A stretch of 64,000 nt of DNA from NCBI RefSeq assembly GCF_003121625.1, contig NZ_QDDJ01000006.1, forward strand, positions 1-64,000. The letters run 5' to 3'. The position numbers were made by a program, and so were the translations under genes. The DNA comes from Ornithinimicrobium cavernae. GTDB lineage: Bacteria > Actinomycetota > Actinomycetes > Actinomycetales > Dermatophilaceae. This document shows, piece after piece, positions 35,050-43,347 of the stretch (the stretch's first letter is position 1; each line of letters starts with the position of its first letter). The notes below the pieces were generated by a model. The model searched no databases and was not told where the DNA came from. It was given only the letters and a program-made list of their open reading frames with translations.

Positions 35050-35957
35050 CCGGGCTGCAGCTGGTCATCGCGGCCGGTTCACTGGTCGGCCTGGGTCTCA
35101 CGGTGCTCCTGTGGCGCTGGGTGCCCGCCGAGCCGGACCTGGGCGAGACGCTCAACCGGCTCTCACCGGCCGGGGCCCGATCGGCCCAGGCCCACCGCAC
35201 GCGGCAGTTCAGCAGGTCCGACGACGTCAGGGACGTGCTCGGCACCTACGGTGAACGGGTCCTGCCCGCGCGTGTCTGGGGGTCCGTCTCGTCCGAGGAC
35301 CTGGCCATCCTGCGGATCACCCCCACCCGCTACTACGGCGAGAAGCTGCTCTTCGCCTTCATCGGGCTGCTCTCGGGGCCGATGCTCACCATCGTGCCGA
35401 TGATCGCGTGGTCCGGCATCCCGATCTACGTCCCGGTGGTGGCCTCGCTGGGACTCGCCGCAGGACTCTGGTTCCTGCCCAACTACAACGTCCTCGACGA
35501 CGCACGCAAGGCGCGGCTGGAGTTCTCGCGCGCCCTCGGTGCGTTCATCGACCTCGTCGCCCTCGAGCGTGCGGCCGGCTCGGGCCCGCGCCAGGCGATG
35601 GAGGCGGCCGCCACCGCAGGCGACTCCTGGGTGTTCCGGCGGATCAGCGAGGAGCTCGCCCGCACCCGCTGGTCCGGCACGACACCCTGGGAGGCCATGC
35701 GTCAGCTCGGTGACGAGTTCGGCGTCGTCGAGCTGCACGAGCTGGCCGACATCGTCCGCCTCTCCGGCGAGGAGGGTGCCCAGATCTACGGCCAGCTGCG
35801 CGCTCGTGCGGCGAGCATGCGCTCGGCCATGCTCATCGAGCAGAAGGCCGAGGCCAACAAGGTGAGCGAACGGATGGTCCTGCCCACCAGCCTGATGGTG
35901 CTGATCTTCCTCGCGCTCCTGCTCACTCCCCAGATGCTCCGCCTGCTCGGGGGGTAG
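35046..35957 (+). CDS. TadC-like pilus assembly membrane protein
   Basis: A 303-residue membrane protein: first helix at residues 4-22, a linker, a helix pair (LLFAFIGLLSGPMLTIVPMI), the type II secretion F domain (FSRALGAFIDLVALERAAGSG, ELADIVRLSGEEGAQIYGQL) and a final helix (LMVLIFLALLLTPQMLRLL). Companion of TadB in the platform. GTG at 35046 overlaps the tadB stop; 70 bases then separate it from the pilin gene, which has its own ribosome site. Confidence 0.9.
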   Translation: MTGLQLVIAAGSLVGLGLTVLLWRWVPAEPDLGETLNRLSPAGARSAQAHRTRQFSRSDDVRDVLGTYGERVLPARVWGSVSSEDLAILRITPTRYYGEKLLFAFIGLLSGPMLTIVPMIAWSGIPIYVPVVASLGLAAGLWFLPNYNVLDDARKARLEFSRALGAFIDLVALERAAGSGPRQAMEAAATAGDSWVFRRISEELARTRWSGTTPWEAMRQLGDEFGVVELHELADIVRLSGEEGAQIYGQLRARAASMRSAMLIEQKAEANKVSERMVLPTSLMVLIFLALLLTPQMLRLLGG

Positions 35958-36027
35958 GCACGACCAGACCACTCCCGACCAGCCGAACCGTCCGGCGACC
36001 TCAGATACCCGTTGAAAGGTGACACCC

Positions 36028-36228
36028 ATGAAGAAGTCCACGATCAACCTCCACACCCGCCTCCGCGGGCACCTGCTGCACCTCCGCGAGGAGGGCGCGG
36101 CCGCGCGTGAGCGCGGCGGCATCGGCGTCGAGTACGTCGTCATCGCCGTCGGTGTGTTCGCCCTGGCCACCCTCATCATCGCCGGCATCACCGCCTGGGC
36201 CACCGGCAAGCTCGAGATCCTGACCTGA
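36028..36228 (+). CDS. Flp-type pilin
   Basis: A 66-residue prepilin. A basic leader of about 33 residues ends at ARERG, cut before GIGVEYVVIAVGVFALATL, which gives the mature pilin Glu5-Tyr6 pair diagnostic of Flp pilins, followed by a single hydrophobic helix. Short length (mature about 33 residues) fits Flp major pilins. GAAAGGTG precedes the ATG. No prepilin peptidase (TadV/CpaA) is seen in the window, so one must be encoded elsewhere. Confidence 0.9.
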   Translation: MKKSTINLHTRLRGHLLHLREEGAAARERGGIGVEYVVIAVGVFALATLIIAGITAWATGKLEILT

Positions 36229-36659
36229 TGCCGACCGGGCAGGTTGACGCACCCCGGCTCCCCGGGCGGTCCCGCATGCCGCGGGCCCGGTCCGGGGAGC
36301 GGGGGTCGGTCAGCGTGGAGACGATGATCCTCCTGCCCCTCCTCTTCCTGTTCATGTTCCTGGCCGTGCAGGGCGGCCTGTGGTTCCACGCCCGCAGCGT
36401 CGCCCTCGGCGCCGCGCAGGAGGGAGCCCGGGTGGCCGGTGCGGAGAGCTCCTCGGCGGCCGCCGGTGCAGCGGCGGCCGCGAGCTTCGTCGCCGACGCG
36501 GGCGGCGAGGGCGTCCTCCTGGGCGCCTCCACGACCGGCTCACGCAACGCGACCACCGCCACGGTGACCGTGACCGGCGAGGCCCAGAGCGTCATACCCG
36601 GATGGACACCCGGCATCGTCCAGTCCGCGAGCGTCCCCGTGGAGCGGGTGACCGGATGA
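36228..36659 (+). CDS. TadE-like pseudopilin 1
   Basis: A 143-residue protein with a basic leader and the TadE signature RGSVSVETMILLPLLFLFMF, a membrane helix starting one Gly before the conserved Glu; an Ala-rich extracytoplasmic part follows. Likely a minor pilin of the Tad machine. Its start shares one base with the pilin stop (TGATG) and its stop overlaps the next TadE gene. Confidence 0.88.
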   Translation: MPTGQVDAPRLPGRSRMPRARSGERGSVSVETMILLPLLFLFMFLAVQGGLWFHARSVALGAAQEGARVAGAESSSAAAGAAAAASFVADAGGEGVLLGASTTGSRNATTATVTVTGEAQSVIPGWTPGIVQSASVPVERVTG

Positions 36660-37117
36660 GTGCCCTGACGACGCACGGTCGACGCGGCCGGGCCACCGGG
36701 GCGGAGCGGGGCTCGCTCTCGGTCGAGATCGTGATCCTGGCCCCCGTGCTGCTGCTCTTCGTGCTCATGGTGGTCTTCGCCGGCCGGTGGTCCATCGCCC
36801 AGCAGGGTGTGCAGTCCGCCGCCGCCGAGGCGGCCCGTGCCGCCTCCATCGCGCGCTCTCCGGGCGAGGCCTCGGGAAGCGCCCGCGAGGCCGCCCTGAC
36901 CTCGCTGACCAACCAGGACCTCCGCTGCTCCACGCAGACCGTCGTCGTCGACACGGCCGGTTTCGCCGGCGCGCCGGGGACCCCCGGCACGGTCAGCGCC
37001 ACCGTCACGTGCGTGGTCGACATGCGCGACCTCGCCGTCCCCGGAGTCCCCGGCACGCGCACCCTGACCGCGACCATGTCGTCTCCGCTCGACACCTACC
37101 GAAGTCGTCAGGGGTGA
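36656..37117 (+). CDS. TadE-like pseudopilin 2
   Basis: A 153-residue protein with GAERGSLSVEIVILAPVLLLF as TadE-type leader/helix junction (conserved Glu), then an extracytoplasmic part with two Cys (LRCSTQ, VTCVVD) that could form a disulphide. Second minor pilin in the row. ATGA and GTGA overlaps link it to both neighbours. Confidence 0.88.
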   Translation: MSALTTHGRRGRATGAERGSLSVEIVILAPVLLLFVLMVVFAGRWSIAQQGVQSAAAEAARAASIARSPGEASGSAREAALTSLTNQDLRCSTQTVVVDTAGFAGAPGTPGTVSATVTCVVDMRDLAVPGVPGTRTLTATMSSPLDTYRSRQG

Positions 37118-37563
37118 CCGTGGGACAACGACTCCGGGAGCTGCACCGCGCCGGCGCCGACCGCGGCACCGCGGGGATCTTCGTCATCCTCATGGCGACC
37201 ACCGTCCTGGTCGTCATGGGCATCGCGGTCGACGTCTCCGGCCACCTGCACGCGATGCAGGAGGCCCGCAGCGTCGCGCGGCAGGCCGCGCGGGCCGGAG
37301 GTCAGCAGCTGGAGATCTCCACCGCCGTCCGGGGCCAGGGCACCGTCGCCGACCCGGACCGCGCCGCCGCGGCGGCCAACGCATACCTCTCCGCAGCCGG
37401 TGTCTCCGGCTCGGCCTCGGTCACCGGGACAGACAGCATCAGCGTCTCCGTGACCTCCACCTATGAGACCCGGTTCCTGAGCATGCTCGGGATCGGGGGC
37501 CTGAGCGCAACCGGTCAGGCCGAAGCGCGTGTCACCCGCTCCTTGGAAGGGGTAGAGCAGTGA
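37114..37563 (+). CDS. TadG-like pilus assembly protein
   Basis: A 149-residue protein with GADRGTAGIFVILMATTVLV, the start of a TadG/Flp-type N-terminal helix, and HLHAMQEARSVARQAARAGG behind it, the usual post-helix stretch of TadG-like proteins. Only the short form is present; the von Willebrand A domain of Gram-negative TadG is absent. GTG at 37114 overlaps the TadE stop and its own stop overlaps the LysM-BTAD gene. Confidence 0.85.
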   Translation: MTVGQRLRELHRAGADRGTAGIFVILMATTVLVVMGIAVDVSGHLHAMQEARSVARQAARAGGQQLEISTAVRGQGTVADPDRAAAAANAYLSAAGVSGSASVTGTDSISVSVTSTYETRFLSMLGIGGLSATGQAEARVTRSLEGVEQ

Positions 37564-40500
37564 ATCTCCGTCAACGACTCGTGGGCCTGGGTGCCCTGGT
37601 GGTCCTGGTCGGCATCCTCGTCGGTCTGCCGGCACTCCTGATCGCGCTGGGGGGCAGTCCGCTGCCCTCGGGCGTGCCGTCCCTGGACCAGGTGCGCACC
37701 GCCCTGACGACGCCGGACGACGGCACCCTCGTCCTCGGTGCCGCGAAGCTGCTCGGCTGGCTGGTCTGGGCGGCGCTCGCCGGCTCCATCCTGGTCGAGC
37801 TGGTGTCCCAGCTCAGAGGGATGCGGGCTCCCCGGCTCCCGGCCCTCGCGCTGCCCCAGTCGACGGCACGCGGCCTGGTGAGTGCCGCCCTGGCGGTCTT
37901 CATCAGCGCCCCGGTCGGTGCCGCGATGGCCGCGGGTGGCCCGGTCCCGGCGGACGTCGCGCCCGTCACCATGTCCGTGGCGGTCGCTGCGCAGGCTGAG
38001 GCCTCGCCCGCGCCACACGCGGGGGCCCCCGGCACCGGGCCCGCTGTCGGGCTCACAGCCGACGCGCGCGCCGCCGGTCACGCGGCGGTGACGTCTGCCC
38101 CCGAGCACACGGCCGGACCACGCACCACGGAGACGACAGACAGCACGCCCGCCGCCGAGACGGTGACCTACACCGTGCAGCCTGGCGACACGCTCTGGTC
38201 GATCGCCGATGCGCACCTGGGGTCCGGCCGGGACTTCTCCGCCATCGTCGAGCTCAACCCGGAGGTGCTGACCGACGGTGCCGACTGGGTGACTCCCGGC
38301 ATGGTGCTGCGCCTGCCGGCGCAGGGGGCCACCGGACCGGTCGACGAGCAGGGTGCGTATGTCGTTCAGGAGGGTGACACCCTCAGCGACCTGGCCCTGC
38401 AGCACCTGGACGACGGCAACCGGTGGCCCGAGATCTTCGAGGCCTCCAAGGACCGGGTGCAGCCGGACGGCCGACGCCTCACCGACCCGGACCTGATCTA
38501 CCCCGGCTGGCAGCTGAGCATCCCGGGAGTCACTGGTGGCGGGGCGGAGAAGGGTGACCCGGCACCGGCCGACCCGGGGGCGGCGGAGCGGGCGGCCGAG
38601 AAGGGGACGGCCACCGGCACCCAGGTGGGGACGACCGCGCCCGTCGACCTCGACAACGTCACCCGGATCGGCGCGCAGGCGGGGACGACCGGCGCCGAGC
38701 TGGGGGCGGCTCACGCCAGCGGCGCCGAGGACGACGCCACCCCCACGCCGGAGGAGCTCGCCGCCGGGGTCGCCGGGGCCATCGCCCCGCTCGCCCAGTC
38801 CGACGCCCCCGCCGAGGAGACGCCGGAGGACGACGGGCCCTCCTGGATGCTCGCGGGCCTCGCCGGCAGCGGCGCGCTGCTGAGCGGCGGGATGCTCGTG
38901 GTCCTGGCGGCCCGGCGGCGCGGGCAGTTCCGCAACCGGCGTCCGGGACGCTCGATCGCCGGACCGGACCCAGAGCTCGCGCCGGTCGAGAAGACGGTGC
39001 AGACGGTCGGTGCCACTGCGGCGCTCACCCTGCAGGACCTGGACGAGACGCTCCGGCGCCTGGGCGGCTTGTCCTCCCGTCTGGGCACGCCGGTGCCTGT
39101 ACTGGCCGCCGCCCAGGTCGGCCGCAGGGAACTGACCCTGCACCTGTCCGAGCCGGCAGACCTCGGGGCGCCGTGGACCGGCACCGCTGACGGGCTGCAC
39201 TGGTCCCTGCCGGCAGACACCCCCAGGGACGAGGTCGGACCGCTCGCCCCGGACCAGCCGGCGCCCTACCCGTTGCTGGCCTCGATCGGCGCCGGAGACG
39301 ACGGTTCCCGGTGGCTGCTGAACCTGGAGGACCTGGAGGTCTCCATCTCCGGGGACGACGACTACGCGCGCGACCTGGCCCGCTACCTGGCGGCCGAGAT
39401 CGCGGTCAACCCGTGGGCAGCAGGAGTCCGCCTCGACTGCGTGGGCGTGGCCGAGGAGGTCACCCCGATGAACCCGGCCCGCCTCCGCGCGGTCGGCACG
39501 GAGGCCGTCGGTGACGTGCTCGCCGAGGCCGTCGCGACGATCGACCGGCTCGGGGAGGACCTCGATGTCCCCACCGCGCGTGCCCGCCAGGAGGGCGACG
39601 ACACCTGGACCGCCAGGATGATGATGATCAGCGCCGAGGCGGCGGGCGCCGTCCCCGAGTACCAACAGCTCAGCGACCTCCTGGTCAGCCACGCCGGCAG
39701 CACCGCCGCCGCCGTGGTGGTCCGGGGCGAGCGCCGGGGGGCGCACACCGTGCAGCTCGTCGCCACCGACCAGGGCCGCGTGCTGATGCCCCAGTCGGGC
39801 CTTGACCTCATCGGCGTCGGCCTCACCGACCAGGAGGCCAGGGGATGCGCCCAGCTGCTGGCCCAGGGGGAGGCGCTCGAGGACGTCCCGATGCCGGCCA
39901 GGCCGGTCGACGACGTCGGCGAGGGCTGGCGCACCTGGGTCGACGAGGCCGGCGCCCTGCGCCGGGAGCACACCCTTGCCCGGCACCCCGAGGGGGGCGA
40001 GGAGGGACTTGAGGAGACGCACAGCCTCCTGCCCGACGACGAGGACAGCTATCTCGTGAGTGCGGCCACGACCGCCGAGGACCTCGACGCCCTGGCACCG
40101 CGCGTCTCCGCGGAGGTGGCCCGTCAGGTCGTCGATGCGGACCCCACCCTCGACGAGGACCTCGCGGCCTGGTGGGACGAGGACAGTCGGCTCCCTCGTC
40201 TGCGCCTCCTCGGGGCCGTGGGTGCCCGGACGCGCGGCAAGCCGCTCGTGGACCGTAAGCCCTACTTCACCGAGCTCCTCGCCTACCTGGCTCTCCGGCC
40301 CGAGGGGGCGACCGTCGAGGAGACGGCCGAGGCGTTCGGCATCAACGCCGGCAAGTGTCGCGACTACATCGGTCGGTGCCGTGAGTGGCTCGGGACCAAC
40401 CCGCGGACGGGCGAGCCGCACCTGCCGCACGCCTCCAAGGCGCCCGCGGCCGCGGTCCGCGGCGTGAACGTCTACCAGGTGCTGGACGTGCTGGTCGACA

Positions 40501-40973
40501 TCGACCTGTTCAAGCGACTCCGTGCCCGTGCCGAGGCCCGCGGTGGGACGGACGGCATCGCCGACCTGCGGGAAGCTCTGCGCCTCGTCAGGGGACGTCC
40601 CTTCACCCAGCTCCGTCCGGGCGGGTGGGGGTGGCTGTTCGAGGGCGACCGCATCGACCACCACATGGTCTGTGCCGTCGTCGACGTCGCCCACCTCGTC
40701 GCCGTGCACGACCTCCGGGCGGGCGCGTTCCAGAGCGCCCGGCTGGCCGCCGAGACGGCAGCGCTCGCGGCACCGGAGGAGGAGATCCCGACGCTCGACC
40801 TCGCCGCCGTGGCCTCGGCCGAGGGCCACCACGCCGAGGCGGTCCGGTTGCTGCGCAGCGACGTCTGCAACCGGGTCGACGACGAGGACTCGGTGCCCGG
40901 GGAACTGCCGGAGCGCACCCAGGAGATCCTGCGGCGACACCGTTGGCTCGACCAACAGCGTGAGGCCGGCTGA
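37560..40973 (+). CDS. Membrane protein with two LysM domains and a C-terminal BTAD domain, Tad-associated
   Basis: A 1137-residue fusion. Residues 1-130 hold three to four membrane helices; LysM 1 is at about 203-256 (TYTVQPGDTLWSIADAHLG) and LysM 2 at about 266-322 (AYVVQEGDTLSDLALQHL), both peptidoglycan binding; a further helix lies at about 430-452. The remaining 680 residues are cytoplasmic and end in a winged-helix-like segment (LLAYLALRPEGATVEETAEAF) and a bacterial transcriptional activator (BTAD) repeat domain from about 985 (FKRLRARAEARGGTDGIADL). It could sense the wall or pilus and signal inward, but that is inference. Last gene before a strong terminator. Confidence 0.85.
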   Translation: MNLRQRLVGLGALVVLVGILVGLPALLIALGGSPLPSGVPSLDQVRTALTTPDDGTLVLGAAKLLGWLVWAALAGSILVELVSQLRGMRAPRLPALALPQSTARGLVSAALAVFISAPVGAAMAAGGPVPADVAPVTMSVAVAAQAEASPAPHAGAPGTGPAVGLTADARAAGHAAVTSAPEHTAGPRTTETTDSTPAAETVTYTVQPGDTLWSIADAHLGSGRDFSAIVELNPEVLTDGADWVTPGMVLRLPAQGATGPVDEQGAYVVQEGDTLSDLALQHLDDGNRWPEIFEASKDRVQPDGRRLTDPDLIYPGWQLSIPGVTGGGAEKGDPAPADPGAAERAAEKGTATGTQVGTTAPVDLDNVTRIGAQAGTTGAELGAAHASGAEDDATPTPEELAAGVAGAIAPLAQSDAPAEETPEDDGPSWMLAGLAGSGALLSGGMLVVLAARRRGQFRNRRPGRSIAGPDPELAPVEKTVQTVGATAALTLQDLDETLRRLGGLSSRLGTPVPVLAAAQVGRRELTLHLSEPADLGAPWTGTADGLHWSLPADTPRDEVGPLAPDQPAPYPLLASIGAGDDGSRWLLNLEDLEVSISGDDDYARDLARYLAAEIAVNPWAAGVRLDCVGVAEEVTPMNPARLRAVGTEAVGDVLAEAVATIDRLGEDLDVPTARARQEGDDTWTARMMMISAEAAGAVPEYQQLSDLLVSHAGSTAAAVVVRGERRGAHTVQLVATDQGRVLMPQSGLDLIGVGLTDQEARGCAQLLAQGEALEDVPMPARPVDDVGEGWRTWVDEAGALRREHTLARHPEGGEEGLEETHSLLPDDEDSYLVSAATTAEDLDALAPRVSAEVARQVVDADPTLDEDLAAWWDEDSRLPRLRLLGAVGARTRGKPLVDRKPYFTELLAYLALRPEGATVEETAEAFGINAGKCRDYIGRCREWLGTNPRTGEPHLPHASKAPAAAVRGVNVYQVLDVLVDIDLFKRLRARAEARGGTDGIADLREALRLVRGRPFTQLRPGGWGWLFEGDRIDHHMVCAVVDVAHLVAVHDLRAGAFQSARLAAETAALAAPEEEIPTLDLAAVASAEGHHAEAVRLLRSDVCNRVDDEDSVPGELPERTQEILRRHRWLDQQREAG

Positions 40974-40992
40974 GGCCGCACCACGACGGACC

Positions 40993-41030
40993 GAGTAGCC
41001 CCCACGACCTTTCCCCCGTGGGGGTTACTC
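40993..41030 (+). terminator. Strong hairpin terminator ending the Tad operon
   Basis: A 14-bp stem (GAGTAGCCCCCACG at 40993-41006, CGTGGGGGTTACTC at 41017-41030, one G-U pair) with a 10-base loop, 19 bases after the LysM-BTAD stop. Confidence 0.85.
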
Positions 41031-41352
41031 ATGTCCGGGGAGGCCGGCGACCCGCGGGCCGGGACCTGCCTGGCCGGGTTGCCTGGCCGGGTTGCCCGCC
41101 CGGGTTGCCTGCCTGGCCGGGGCCGCCAGCCTGGCCCGGACCACCGCCGACGACCCTCGGTGAGCCGTCCAGGGGCGAGATGTCCACCCTCTGGCCGCAA
41201 TGACTTCGGGGACGTTCGGGGACATGCGCTGACCTGCACCGATGCCAACGTCCCCCCGAGTGGCTGGGCCCAGGGACGTGCTCACCGGAGATGTTCCGGG
41301 GGGTGTCTGCGCGAGACCTTCTGTCGTGTCCGCACGACGAAAGGAACTCGCG
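41031..41352. other. Intergenic region between the pilus and secretion modules, with repeats and an inverted repeat
   Basis: No gene is supported here. From 41066 to about 41140 there are imperfect copies of GCCTGGCCGGGTT in tandem. Further on, GGGGACGTT (41208-41216) and AACGTCCCC (41247-41255) form a 9-bp inverted repeat, a possible regulator site for the secretion module. GAAAGGAA before the ATG at 41353 is the ribosome site. No clear -10/-35 pair could be chosen. Confidence 0.5.
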
Positions 41353-42153
41353 ATGAGCGTCGCCACAGAGCTCGGGCTGAACGACCCCGAGGGAGAACTG
41401 ATGCAGCTGGCCCGGCGCGGCTGGAGCCGCTGGCGGGTGGACCACCCGGCGCTGGACGTGGCCGAGGACCTGGTGGATGTGCCGGCCCGGATCCGCTCGG
41501 ACCGGGAACTGGCCAACCGGGTGCTGCTCGCCCTCGCCGAGCTCGCCGCCCATGATGGCGGCAACGACCCGGCTGCCACCGCCGCCCTCTCCTGGTTGCT
41601 GCTCCCGGGGGCCTGCACGACCGCCAACCGGCTGCGGCGGCACAGCGACCGGATCGATGAGGTGGTCGCCGCCCAGCTGTGGATCGAGGCGCGCACCACC
41701 AACTGGCGCAGCGGCTACGACGTCGCGGCCAACGTGATCATGAATATCCGCAAGGGCGTCCTGCGGGACCTGGGCGTTCCGTCCCAGGACCGTGACCGGC
41801 GGGACCGCGCCTGGGCGATGGCCACCCTCACCGACGAGCTCGAGCACGTGGCTCCCCACGAGCCGAGCCAGGAGTCGGCCACGTCCGACTTTCTCTACGA
41901 CCTGCTCGCCGAGGCAGTCGAGGCCGGCGTGCTGGGCGCCGAGGACTGCAGGTGCCTGCTCGACCTCGCCGACGCGGTCGAGCTCGCTCCGGAGGCACGG
42001 GTCAGCCGGGGTTACGCGGGGCTGCTCGGCAAGAGTGCCACCGCTGCCGTGGCTCGCTCCTGGGGTGTCTCCCACAGCACGGTGTCCCGGCGCGCACGAC
42101 GGGCCGTGGAGGCCCTTCGCCAGGAGTACGACCACAAAGTTCTCAGTGCGTGA
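41353..42153 (+). CDS. Sigma-factor-like helix-turn-helix protein, first gene of the secretion module
   Basis: A 266-residue helical protein, family not firmly recognised. The C terminus has a sigma region 4/HTH-like stretch (SATAAVARSWGVSHSTVSRR then ARRAVEAL), and the middle WIEARTTNWRSGYDVAANVI recalls region 2 of atypical sigma factors, though the canonical promoter-binding motifs are not evident. ATG at 41353 has a good ribosome site (GAAAGGAA). It could control the following operon, for which an inverted repeat lies upstream. Confidence 0.7.
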   Translation: MSVATELGLNDPEGELMQLARRGWSRWRVDHPALDVAEDLVDVPARIRSDRELANRVLLALAELAAHDGGNDPAATAALSWLLLPGACTTANRLRRHSDRIDEVVAAQLWIEARTTNWRSGYDVAANVIMNIRKGVLRDLGVPSQDRDRRDRAWAMATLTDELEHVAPHEPSQESATSDFLYDLLAEAVEAGVLGAEDCRCLLDLADAVELAPEARVSRGYAGLLGKSATAAVARSWGVSHSTVSRRARRAVEALRQEYDHKVLSA

Positions 42154-42217
42154 ATCCCTGGAGCCTCCGACGGTGGCCTGAGGGGAACGTGAGGGAACGA
42201 CAAGGGGAGGAGGAGTC

Positions 42218-43045
42218 ATGACGGTGGTCACGGTCGAGGAGCTGCAGCGTGCCTGGCGTGCCGTGCAGGCCGGTGACTTCCGCCACCACGGCGCCCCCGG
42301 CCCACGTCGGCCGGCGCGCGGAACGGCGACCACCGAGTGGGTCCCCGAGCACCCGGTCCTCCCCGTCCTGGGCTGCCACGGTGGCGCGGGGACCACCACG
42401 CTCGCCGTCGCCCTGGCCACGGCGAGTGACGTGCCTGCACGCGTGGTCGAAGCGAGCAGTCTCCTGGCCACCGGGCTGGCAGGCTGCGCGACCGCGGAGT
42501 TCGGCAGGAGCGGGCCGGGGTGGCTGCGGGGCACGCGCGACGGCGTCCTGCTCGAGCACTCCAGCGACGTCCTGGCCACCCCCGCGGACGCACCGGTGCC
42601 CGGTGCGGCCGAGGACGCCGTGTCCCTCACCGTGCTCGATGCGGGGTGGGAGGCGGGCGCCCTGTTCCTGTCTGACGGCTGGCTGCCCCGAGCGGTCTTC
42701 GCCGGACCGGGGCTGGTCCTGGTCACCACGGCGACAGTTCCCGGGATGCGCCGCCTCGAGGGGGTGCTCCACCTCCTCGGCGAGGACCTGGAGCCGCTCG
42801 TGGCGGTGACCGGTCGGCGCCGGCGCAAGTGGCCCCGCGAGGTGACTCACGCCATGGGTGACCGGACCCGACGTATCGACGATGCCGAGGCCGTGGTGGA
42901 CGTGCCGCACGACGCCGCCCTGGCCACCAGCGGCCTCGACGGCTCCCCGCTGCCGGCAGGTGTCCTCGCCGCCGCGACCCAGATCCTCCGGCTCTCCGAG
43001 CCGGGGTTGTCAGCGCAACACACTCCGAAGGGACAAGAAGTATGA
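42218..43045 (+). CDS. ParA-like protein of the secretion module
   Basis: A 275-residue protein with VLPVLGCHGGAGTTTLAVAL at residues 47-66, a P-loop of the ParA/MinD kind in which the GKT Lys is Thr (GGAGTTT). A switch-like VLDAGWEAG and core strand GPGLVLVTTATVPGMRR follow. Proteins like this accompany actinobacterial conjugation-like gene sets. Preceded by GGGGAGGAGG; ATGA overlap with the next gene. Confidence 0.7.
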   Translation: MTVVTVEELQRAWRAVQAGDFRHHGAPGPRRPARGTATTEWVPEHPVLPVLGCHGGAGTTTLAVALATASDVPARVVEASSLLATGLAGCATAEFGRSGPGWLRGTRDGVLLEHSSDVLATPADAPVPGAAEDAVSLTVLDAGWEAGALFLSDGWLPRAVFAGPGLVLVTTATVPGMRRLEGVLHLLGEDLEPLVAVTGRRRRKWPREVTHAMGDRTRRIDDAEAVVDVPHDAALATSGLDGSPLPAGVLAAATQILRLSEPGLSAQHTPKGQEV

Positions 43046-43347
43046 ACGCGCTCACTGAAGCCGGCTACCACGTGGCCACCCGCTTCGCCACCGTCTGCCC
43101 GAAGGCGCCCCCGGGGGCGCAGGCTCCCGTCGACCAGATCCTCGGGTATGTCCTCTGGGCCGTGGGGATCCTCTTCCTCCTCGGCGTCGTCATCGGCATC
43201 GGCGGCCTCGTGGCCGGCCGGATCGTCGGCATGCCGCACGCCTCGAAGGTCTCGATCAGCGGGCTGGTGATGGTCTTCATCGCCGCCATCGGCTACTTCG
43301 TCCTGCCGAGCATCCTCGACACGATGATGGGCACGGGCTGCATCTGA
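43042..43347 (+). CDS. Small two-helix membrane protein, possible VirB2/TrbC-like subunit
   Basis: A 101-residue protein with two long hydrophobic helices (ILGYVLWAVGILFLLGVVIG and VSISGLVMVFIAAIGYFVLP) separated by a basic loop (RIVGMPHASK). This is the layout of VirB2/TrbC pilin-like subunits of type IV secretion systems, and its place before the VirB8/VirB6-like genes agrees. Sequence alone does not prove it. No clear long signal peptide. Confidence 0.65.
   Translation: MNALTEAGYHVATRFATVCPKAPPGAQAPVDQILGYVLWAVGILFLLGVVIGIGGLVAGRIVGMPHASKVSISGLVMVFIAAIGYFVLPSILDTMMGTGCI

Noticed and set aside
37515-40955. A 1146-codon open frame on the strand opposite the LysM-BTAD gene
   Set aside because: Its translation has no motif and is a by-product of the GC-rich third positions of the real gene, which has two LysM domains and matching overlaps with neighbours. 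The same applies to other long opposite frames (for example 8952-11771 and 47342-50194).
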